A stretch of 9,256 bases of DNA, from positions 1-9,256 of the forward strand of contig JAHJEW010000113.1 in assembly GCA_018825335.1 (NCBI GenBank), in the 5' to 3' direction. Every line of letters begins with the position of its first letter. The first letter of the stretch is position 1. Both the position numbers and the translations under genes were made by a program. This DNA is from Patescibacteria group bacterium (lineage in GTDB: Bacteria; Patescibacteriota; Gracilibacteria; UBA1369). The notes beneath the pieces are model-generated. The model was not told where the DNA came from. It searched no databases and saw only the letters and a list, made by a program, of their open reading frames with translations. Below, in pieces: positions 4,821-9,256 of the stretch.

Positions 4821-5784
4821 CCAGTACAAAATTAAACAAATAGCCGGTAAAGATGATCCCAAATCCCACTATTCCGGCAAAAATAATGATAAGTTTTGTT
4901 TTCATAACTTTTTTCAGGATCATAAACTCCGGCAATGAAAGCCCCGTAACCGCCATCATGAAGGCAAGGGTTGTACCCATGGACATCCCCTTTTCAGTAA
5001 GAACGCTAACCAACGGTATTATACCTGCGGCGTTTGAATAGAGAGGGATTCCGATTAACGTTGCCAAAGGAACAGCGTACCATTTATCGCTTCCGGCATA
5101 GGCGGCAAGAAAATCCACCGGCACATATCCATGAATCCAGGCTCCGATCCCGATACCTATTACGACGTAAATCCAGACTTTTTTAAGTATATTCAAAGTA
5201 TATTTTCCGGCATAAATCAGCCTTTCTTTCCTTGTCTTTTTCGGGGCTTCTCTTGGCTCTTTAGTCAGGTTTTTATGGACAAATCCCGCAACCAGTTTTT
5301 CCAGTTTCAGCCTACCAATGATGATTCCCGACATGATAGCGATCAAGAGTCCGCTGAAAATATAGATTAGGGCAACCTTCCATCCAAACATGCCGAATAA
5401 CAAGACCAAAGCCACTTCGTTTATCATCGGTGAGGCCACCAGAAAAGAAAATGTCACACCCAAAGGTACACCGGCTTCTACAAATCCAAGAAATAAAGGG
5501 ACAGCGCTGCAGGTACAAAATGGAGTTACAATCCCGATCAACGCAGCCAAAACATTCCCGGTCCATTCATTATTGCGGGATAAGAACTTGCGTGTTTTTT
5601 CGGGCGGCAGATAGGTCCTGATTACGGAAACAGCAAAGATTATCACCAATAACAGGATGAAAATCTTTATAGTGTCATAAATGAAAAAATCCATCGCCTC
5701 CCCAAGACCGGTTTCTTTTGAGATTGCAAGCAAGCCATATGTAAGCCAATCCGCAAAAACCTTAACAGGATAAAAAATATCCAT
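4816..5784 (-). CDS. DUF318/ArsP-type permease
   Basis: A 322-residue polytopic inner-membrane permease of the DUF318 (ArsP_1) family, whose studied members export trivalent organoarsenicals. The sequence has hydrophobic segments at about 38-56, 79-101, 108-131, 136-157, 203-220, 237-260, 268-288 and 298-318. The family signature TPFCTCSAVPLFLGF is at 87-101, with the cysteine pair C90/C92, followed by ASPMINEVAL at 117-126. A half-matching motif, GIPLYSNAAGIIPLV, is at 245-259, which suggests an internal duplication. A charged cytoplasmic loop (about 171-190) splits the two halves. The ATG follows the arsR stop after 3 nt, in the same frame, without its own Shine-Dalgarno, so translation is probably coupled. 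Substrate (arsenical or another soft metal) cannot be fixed from sequence; arsP is a likely name. Confidence 0.88.
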   Translation of the reverse strand: MDIFYPVKVFADWLTYGLLAISKETGLGEAMDFFIYDTIKIFILLLVIIFAVSVIRTYLPPEKTRKFLSRNNEWTGNVLAALIGIVTPFCTCSAVPLFLGFVEAGVPLGVTFSFLVASPMINEVALVLLFGMFGWKVALIYIFSGLLIAIMSGIIIGRLKLEKLVAGFVHKNLTKEPREAPKKTRKERLIYAGKYTLNILKKVWIYVVIGIGIGAWIHGYVPVDFLAAYAGSDKWYAVPLATLIGIPLYSNAAGIIPLVSVLTEKGMSMGTTLAFMMAVTGLSLPEFMILKKVMKTKLIIIFAGIVGFGIIFTGYLFNFVLG

Positions 5785-5787
5785 TAT

Positions 5788-6156
5788 TTATGAATTAACA
5801 GTTACCGCCACGTTTGCAGCCGGACTTTGTATGTTTAAATTCTTTGCCGGATAAACGCTCAATAAATTATTCATTTGATTTATATATTTCGCTATCTCTT
5901 CCATATTAAGGGAGTAAATGACTTTTAATCCATCCTTCCTTGAAGTAATCAAATTCAACTTTCGCATCACCTTAAGATGATGCGAAACCAGATTTTGCGG
6001 TAACTTAAGGTTTTTCCAAACTTCACACACGCATTTCTCTCCGCTTTTAAGCTGACAAAGAATCCTGATACGGTTGCCATCGGCGATTATTCGCAAAAAA
6101 GCAGCCAGAGAGTCGATTTTTCCGGCCTTATCCCCTTTACAACAATCAGGTATCAT
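5788..6156 (-). CDS. arsR: ArsR/SmtB-family metalloregulator
   Basis: A 122-residue winged-helix repressor. FLRIIADGNRIRILCQL (20-36) is the first helix pair. EKCVCEVW (40-47) matches the ELCVCDL arsenic/antimony site of ArsR proteins (C42, C44), and C34 lies near. LPQNLVSHHLKVMRKLNLI (52-70) is the recognition helix region and TSRKDGLKVIYSLN (71-84) the wing. Two more cysteines, C5 and C6, near the N-terminus could complete a three-thiolate site as in CadC-like members. It should release DNA when metalloid binds, switching on itself and the permease that follows 3 nt downstream. The C-terminal 25 residues are polar and unconserved-looking. An inverted repeat at 6167-6182 overlaps its promoter. 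The ATG has no Shine-Dalgarno. Confidence 0.93.
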   Translation of the reverse strand: MIPDCCKGDKAGKIDSLAAFLRIIADGNRIRILCQLKSGEKCVCEVWKNLKLPQNLVSHHLKVMRKLNLITSRKDGLKVIYSLNMEEIAKYINQMNNLLSVYPAKNLNIQSPAANVAVTVNS

Positions 6157-6166
6157 AGTTAACTAC

Positions 6167-6210
6167 ATCAATACTCATTGATATACTAACATCATTAAAA
6201 CCAAAATCAA
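6167..6210 (-). promoter_or_regulatory. arsR promoter with ArsR-type operator
   Basis: The perfect inverted repeat ATCAAT-ACTC-ATTGAT (6167-6182) lies 11 nt upstream of the arsR ATG and overlaps a -10-like TATATC (minus strand, 6185-6180). A -35-like TTGATT (6210-6205) stands 19 bp further up, a long spacer. A bound ArsR dimer would block RNA polymerase. The palindrome is clear; the protein that binds it is inferred. Confidence 0.6.
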
Positions 6211-6215
6211 ATACT

Positions 6216-6282
6216 ACGTCGCCAGTGGCGGCATTTCCTATATTCTATTCAATGACATACCCTCAAAAAACGTTAGGATAAC
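6216..6282 (+). repeat. Direct repeat D2, copy 2, upstream of arsR
   Basis: Counterpart of 4753-4820. Here the first part forms the hairpin CGCC-AGT-GGCG, and the end palindrome is GTTAGGATAAC: the arms GTTA/TAAC are kept while the middle differs. The two copies bracket the arsR-permease operon in direct orientation. This copy stops 8 bp before the third tRNA-end repeat. Confidence 0.75.
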
Positions 6283-6290
6283 GCCCATTA

Positions 6291-6716
6291 GGGGGAGCCA
6301 AATTTTATGTTGTGCGTTTGTTGCCAACCCAACAAGTAAGAAGTACCATAGCAACGAACGTCCAATAATGGCGGGAATCGAAAGATTGCCCGTCCAGTGG
6401 GGAGAAGCAATCCACCACTTTATCGGAAATCTTTTACTAAATTCAATTGCATGAAAAACTTCAAGTTAATAAGTACCTGAGCCAAATCGGCGCATTAGAT
6501 AAAAACGGCTACTATCTGGTTTATTGCAAGTCCGGCGTCAGGAGCGATCAAGCCGCAACTGAAATAAAACAGGCCGGTTTTAAAAATATTATCCAGTTAA
6601 AGGGAGGGATTACCGGCTTGGTAACGGCGGGTTATAGCTTGAGTAACGACTGTAAATGAGTGAATCCGAAAAATTAATATCCAAATCAGAAAGAACCATA
6701 CCTGCCGATCAAAGAC
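6291..6716 (+). repeat. Direct repeat D1, copy 2 (att-like R3 plus decayed rhodanese)
   Basis: It begins GGGGGAGCCAAATT, the last 14 bases of the tRNA-end repeat. It matches 4107-4193, then has 42 unrelated bases (6378-6419) with inverted repeats GATTGC/GCAATC and AGTGG/CCACT. It then matches 4226-4284 and 4511-4748. The 226 bp equal to 4285-4510 are missing. Confidence 0.85.
6451..6659 (+). pseudogene. Truncated, frameshifted second copy of the rhodanese gene
   Basis: The copy keeps the original ATG and nine codons (MKNFKLIST), after which an internal deletion of 226 bp shifts the frame into an immediate TGA. The deletion removed the signal peptide core and the first half of the fold, including DVRTPSEF. 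Downstream the active-site half survives in another frame, with YCKSGVRS intact, but GGITGW has become GGITGL and the tail has further changes. A 70-codon frame beginning with TTG at 6447 would join both parts, but it has no Shine-Dalgarno and would give half a fold without export signal. It is most likely a dead relic of a tandem duplication. Confidence 0.85.
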
Positions 6717-6776
6717 CAACATAAACAATAGCGTAACAAGAAAATTTATCTGACAACAAACTTGGAGGTCATTCTC

Positions 6777-7097
6777 TTGATCATAGCCATAGTATCCATA
6801 CTTCCAAATTCCTCATATTTACGCCTTACAGTCCAGGGTTTTGAAATCCGGGCACTATACAGAAGCCGGTTCATCAAATGGCATGAAATAGAGCAATTTG
6901 GATATGGATCTATAAGAGGTACAGAAATGATAGTCTTCAATTATAGTAAAAGTCACACCAAAAATAAGACGATGAAATATTTAGGTAAAACCATTTCAGG
7001 CGCCGAAGGAGGATTCGATACATATGGCCATTCGGCAAAGGAATTAGTAAAGATATTAAATGAATGGAAAGAGAAATATTCAAAAACAAGTCAATAA
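6777..7097 (+). CDS. Short PH-like (STM3941-type) protein, probably N-terminally truncated
   Basis: The protein (106 residues) has a short hydrophobic start (LIIAIVSIL), then a beta-rich part LRLTVQGFEIRALYRSRFIKWHEIEQFGYG, and ends FDTYGHSAKELVKILNEWKEKY. This order (a GFEIR strand, a KW-x-x-I-x-x-FG strand, then a DTYG-helix tail) resembles bacterial PH-like proteins of the STM3941 type, whose function is unknown. Those have more membrane sequence in front, so the N-terminus seems to be missing. I chose the TTG at 6777 because GGAGG (6764-6768) stands 8 nt before it, one of the few good Shine-Dalgarno sites in the window. A TTG at 6762 overlaps that site, and no ATG exists. It lies between the decayed rhodanese and the fourth tRNA-end-like repeat. 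Confidence 0.6.
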   Translation: MIIAIVSILPNSSYLRLTVQGFEIRALYRSRFIKWHEIEQFGYGSIRGTEMIVFNYSKSHTKNKTMKYLGKTISGAEGGFDTYGHSAKELVKILNEWKEKYSKTSQ

Positions 7098-7110
7098 ATA
7101 TATCCACTAA

Positions 7111-7119
7111 GGGGAGCCA
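7111..7119 (+). repeat. att-like repeat R4, short
   Basis: GGGGAGCCA, identical to the last nine bases of tRNA-Asn. It lies 13 nt after the PH-like gene and directly beside the stop of the leftward small ORF. Nine bases alone could be chance; the position at a cassette border makes it worth noting. Confidence 0.35.
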
Positions 7120-7120
7120 T

Positions 7121-7252
7121 TCAATTTTCAGAATCATCTTTATCCATATTCAATTTAAGCTTTTTAAATCTACAATGGGTTTTTTCATGATATTTGCCAT
7201 CAACATCACGCTCATCCAAATAACCCAAATAAACAAGAATATTCTGAAACAT
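7121..7252 (-). CDS. Small ORF or gene remnant, unknown function
   Basis: On the minus strand an ATG at 7252 gives 43 residues starting MFQNILVYLGYLDERD and continuing with DGKYHEKTHCRFKKLKLNM and DKDDSEN. The frame stays open for 15 more codons upstream without a start (ending FLNYSEHAR), so this may be the C-terminal end of a once longer protein. The composition (hydrophobic start, basic centre, acidic tail) looks protein-like, unlike the competing plus-strand frame. It ends 1 bp from the R4 repeat, which would fit truncation at a cassette border. I do not recognise the family. The rest of the 7098-7331 gap shows nothing clear. Confidence 0.4.
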   Translation of the reverse strand: MFQNILVYLGYLDERDVDGKYHEKTHCRFKKLKLNMDKDDSEN

Positions 7253-7331
7253 TCGTGCATGCTCACTATAATTTAGAAAATAATAAAGGGATAATGAATA
7301 TCACAATATGAAACTATAAATCAACCGGTTT

Positions 7332-8699
7332 TTACTCAACAACCTTCAAAGAAGGATCTCCAAGTAGCATTGAATACCACCTGTTCATTGTGTATTTACC
7401 TTTTGGATACAAAGATTCTCCAAGAGTCTTGCCATGACTTATACCCATATAAAAATTGGAAGGTGATGGAGGTTGAACAATGGCAGCGGGACCTTTTTCG
7501 GCCTTCAATAAAGCTTCAACCAACGCATCATCTGAACCCCAGAAATAATGAACCATTGAACAAGACTCAGGATGATAAAAGGGAATTATATTTTCAAATT
7601 GATTCACGTCTCCGACTGAAAAACCCTGAATAGACGTTTTACTACCATGAAAATTTGCATAGACAGCCTGATCCGTTGACACGAAAAATTTCCTGAAAGC
7701 AGTATTGCCTTTCTCTACATCCGCCTGCTCAATATAATGAGTTTTCATTGCAATATCCGATCCGGCAAAGACAATTTGCATTGCACAAAAAGGACTGGTC
7801 AAAGCTCCCTTACGAATTTCCATTTCCGTTTTTGTGCAATTTTCCGGATATTCCTTATCGAATTCCAAAGATTTCCAAAAATGCACTTCATGCATCGGGC
7901 GCACATTCAAAGTTTTTGTAATAATTTTATTCAAATCTTCGGTTGTTCTAACCGGCCATCTCCCAACAACGGCCTCAAAATCAAACTCTTCCGAAAAAGG
8001 AACCGTATCGTTAAATCCATCACCATCTTTATCCCATTCATCCAGATCCGCATAATAGAGATCGGAAATAGTCATAGTTCGACCATCACCTTCACTTGAT
8101 GATAACAAATAATATCCGCTCGGCACATTCCAGCTCTTGCCCAGATCCTGAGATCCTTCCAGATTAAATTTAATATCCTCATCCGCATTAGCTTTCCATC
8201 TAAAATCTTCCCTAACTTCCGTATCTCCCACCAGCAGAAAATTAGTTGACTCCCTAACTCTGTTTCTAATAAAAGTCTTTATTTTTTCAGCGGGAGATTT
8301 TCCATTGCAATCATTATCCAGATCCTCAACCATGACGGTTTCCACCGCGAATCCCTCTTTTTCTTTGGCTTCAATAAAACGGATTAACGTATCTCTGAAT
8401 AATTTACGCGTTATGATTACATAATCTTTATTATTATAATCACGAAGGCCCGTTTCTTCCCCATATGATGGCAGGTCGCTATGACATGTATTTGAAACCA
8501 CAGAACCACCAACACCGGCAACTGCAATCCCGGACACAATAATAGCCCGCCTGACCATATTTCTATATCGCGATAATCGCTGATCTCCAGGCAAGTTTGG
8601 CGCTTTTTCCCCTTTTTCCATTCGTATTCCACAACCTTCCGACCCCTTTCGTGACCGTTTTTTTCTATCCGTTGGAGATGATAAGTTTTTCGATTTCAT
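7332..8699 (-). CDS. Gingipain-like peptidase (family C25)
   Basis: A 455-residue caspase-clan cysteine peptidase resembling the catalytic domain of gingipains. A basic N-terminal tail (1-51) leads into one hydrophobic segment after RR (52-69, AIIVSGIAVAGVGGSVVS), a membrane anchor or export signal. The subdomain starts at DYVIITRKLFRDTLIRF (92-108). A DxDxDG calcium-type loop is at 223-228 (D223, D225, D227), next to YYADLDEW, followed by FEAVVGRWPVRT (241-252). The predicted catalytic His is in ANFHGS (H351) and the Cys in PESCSM (C380). The end, MNRWYSMLLGDPSLKVV, is also typical. Gingipain adhesin and secretion domains are absent. The start at 8699 is 8 nt from a good -10 box, suggesting a leaderless or nearly leaderless mRNA; internal ATGs at codons 27 and 48 are alternatives. 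The substrate is unknown. Confidence 0.82.
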   Translation of the reverse strand: MKSKNLSSPTDRKKRSRKGSEGCGIRMEKGEKAPNLPGDQRLSRYRNMVRRAIIVSGIAVAGVGGSVVSNTCHSDLPSYGEETGLRDYNNKDYVIITRKLFRDTLIRFIEAKEKEGFAVETVMVEDLDNDCNGKSPAEKIKTFIRNRVRESTNFLLVGDTEVREDFRWKANADEDIKFNLEGSQDLGKSWNVPSGYYLLSSSEGDGRTMTISDLYYADLDEWDKDGDGFNDTVPFSEEFDFEAVVGRWPVRTTEDLNKIITKTLNVRPMHEVHFWKSLEFDKEYPENCTKTEMEIRKGALTSPFCAMQIVFAGSDIAMKTHYIEQADVEKGNTAFRKFFVSTDQAVYANFHGSKTSIQGFSVGDVNQFENIIPFYHPESCSMVHYFWGSDDALVEALLKAEKGPAAIVQPPSPSNFYMGISHGKTLGESLYPKGKYTMNRWYSMLLGDPSLKVVE

Positions 8700-8707
8700 A
8701 GATTGCT

Positions 8708-8736
8708 ATTATTATATAAATATCGTTATTTGTCAA
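8708..8736 (-). promoter_or_regulatory. Promoter of the C25 peptidase gene
   Basis: On the minus strand: TTGACA (8736-8731), 17-bp spacer, AATAAT (8713-8708), five of six matches to TATAAT. Transcription would begin near 8701, one or two bases before the ATG at 8699, so the mRNA is probably leaderless. Confidence 0.7.
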
Positions 8737-8748
8737 TAGTCTTGACAA
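8730..8748. promoter_or_regulatory. Perfect palindrome shared by two divergent promoters
   Basis: TTGTCAA-TAGTC-TTGACAA. Each 7-bp arm contains the -35 hexamer of one of the back-to-back promoters. A dimeric regulator bound here would cover both -35 boxes at once. The symmetry may also be just two consensus hexamers placed face to face. Confidence 0.5.
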
Positions 8749-8770
8749 TTACCAGAATATTAGTTATATT
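8742..8770 (+). promoter_or_regulatory. Promoter of the cold-shock gene
   Basis: Perfect TTGACA (8742-8747), 17-bp spacer, TATATT (8765-8770, five of six). The start would be near 8777, leaving a leader of about 90 nt before the ATG at 8867. Confidence 0.75.
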
Positions 8771-8795
8771 GAAGGTCCAATAGGTAGAGTTGTAG

Positions 8796-8866
8796 AGGTT
8801 ATTTAATAAGTTCCAATAAATTCCTTGATACAAAGCTTATAGGAATTTATTTCTTAACCTTTTTTT
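8796..8866 (+). promoter_or_regulatory. Structured 5' leader of the cold-shock mRNA
   Basis: AATAAATTCC (8815-8824) pairs perfectly with GGAATTTATT (8842-8851) around a 17-base loop. AGGTTA (8796-8801) can pair with TAACCT (8855-8860), extending the structure. Seven T residues then reach the ATG directly, with no Shine-Dalgarno. Long, foldable leaders are typical of cold-shock mRNAs, where they act as temperature-dependent structures. A stem followed by a T tract could also attenuate transcription. Confidence 0.5.
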
Positions 8867-9121
8867 ATGAAAGGTATCATTAAAAAGCTGAGTGAAAACG
8901 GCTTTGGTTTTATTACTCCCGATAACGGAGGAAAAGACGTATTTTTTCACGCAAACGACGTCGCTGACGAAGGCTTTAAGAGCCTGCAGGAAGGTGACGC
9001 CGTTATGTTCCAGATGGGGGAATCTCCAAAGGGACCAAAAGCAACCGACGTAAAGGTTGCCGGTGCTGAAACCAGCGCTGAAGCAGAAGCTGCTCCAAGC
9101 GAAGAAAGCTCGGAAGAGTAA
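8867..9121 (+). CDS. Cold-shock domain protein
   Basis: An 84-residue CspA-type nucleic-acid-binding protein that should bind single-stranded RNA/DNA and melt RNA structure. The RNP1-like motif NGFGFI is at 11-16 and the RNP2-like VFFHAN at 25-30. FKSLQEGDAVMFQMGESPKGPKATDV (37-62) completes the five-strand OB fold. The usual start KGTVKWFN is replaced by MKGIIKKLSEN, so the exposed tryptophan is missing. After residue 66 follows an acidic Ala/Glu/Ser tail of about 18 residues, not found in short CspA proteins. The start follows a T tract without a Shine-Dalgarno and is fixed by the fold. Its promoter is divergent from that of the C25 peptidase. Confidence 0.93.
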   Translation: MKGIIKKLSENGFGFITPDNGGKDVFFHANDVADEGFKSLQEGDAVMFQMGESPKGPKATDVKVAGAETSAEAEAAPSEESSEE

Positions 9122-9256
9122 TCGAAAGTTACGTAAAAAAGGGCCGTTGTCAGCCAATACACAAAAATACTGCTCAAACATATTCCTGTAACCGATTTTG
9201 TTCTTACAAAGACTATTACCATTCTACAAAAGATGGAAAACATGCCCAAGATAAAA
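9122..9256. other. Right-end spacer, possibly with the start of another gene
   Basis: No terminator with a good stem is seen behind the cold-shock gene. An ATG at 9233 opens a plus-strand frame (MENMPKIK) that runs off the window. It has no clear Shine-Dalgarno or promoter, so it is only a possibility. Confidence 0.2.

Noticed and set aside
6447..6659. TTG-started rhodanese half as a functional gene
   Set aside because: No ribosome site, no export signal, half the fold missing, and the conserved Trp lost; a relic is more likely.
1..9256. CRISPR array or transposase gene
   Set aside because: No regularly spaced short repeats and no transposase or integrase motifs were found in any frame; the repeats present are tRNA-end and cassette duplications.

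Overview
The window looks like a piece of a small bacterial genome of the Candidate Phyla Radiation (Patescibacteria). This is inferred from the mix of genes, not from a marker phylogeny. The clues are a Trm11/TrmG10-type tRNA methyltransferase with an altered catalytic motif, a cold-shock protein without the usual KWFN start, free-standing GIY-YIG and HNH nucleases beside tRNA sequences, a tRNA interrupted by a group I intron, a gingipain-like (C25) peptidase and many starts without Shine-Dalgarno.

Left part (1-3414), housekeeping: on the minus strand there is the 5' part of a GIY-YIG nuclease, a damaged tRNA-Gln-like sequence, guanylate kinase (gmk), a 430-bp spacer with hairpins and terminators, ssb, and an unlisted 59-residue single-pass membrane protein. 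Divergently on the plus strand lies a THUMP/Trm11-like methyltransferase whose promoter places the transcription start at its ATG.

Middle part (3415-7252), a tRNA-anchored accessory region: a tRNA-Asn(GUU) gene is split between U35 and U36 by a compact 206-nt group I intron with all core helices traceable. It is followed by a terminator and a broken HNH nuclease gene. The 3' end of this tRNA is repeated downstream: 21 bp exact at 4100-4120, 14 bp at 6291-6304, and 9 bp at 7111-7119. These repeats divide the region into cassettes: the HNH remnant; a lipoprotein rhodanese with an arsR-arsP-type (DUF318 permease) operon; and a decayed second rhodanese copy with a short PH-like ORF. A second direct repeat of about 65 bp brackets the arsR-permease operon. 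No integrase is visible.

Right part (7332-9256): a large secreted or membrane-anchored C25 peptidase (minus) and a cold-shock protein (plus) are read from divergent sigma70-like promoters. Their -35 boxes form the two arms of one perfect palindrome. The cold-shock mRNA has a structured leader of about 90 nt.

Working together: the ArsR repressor carries a Cys-Val-Cys metalloid site and an inverted repeat overlaps its -10 box, so it probably controls itself and the DUF318 permease. The neighbouring rhodanese would add sulfur chemistry. The other genes serve nucleotide, DNA, tRNA and RNA metabolism.
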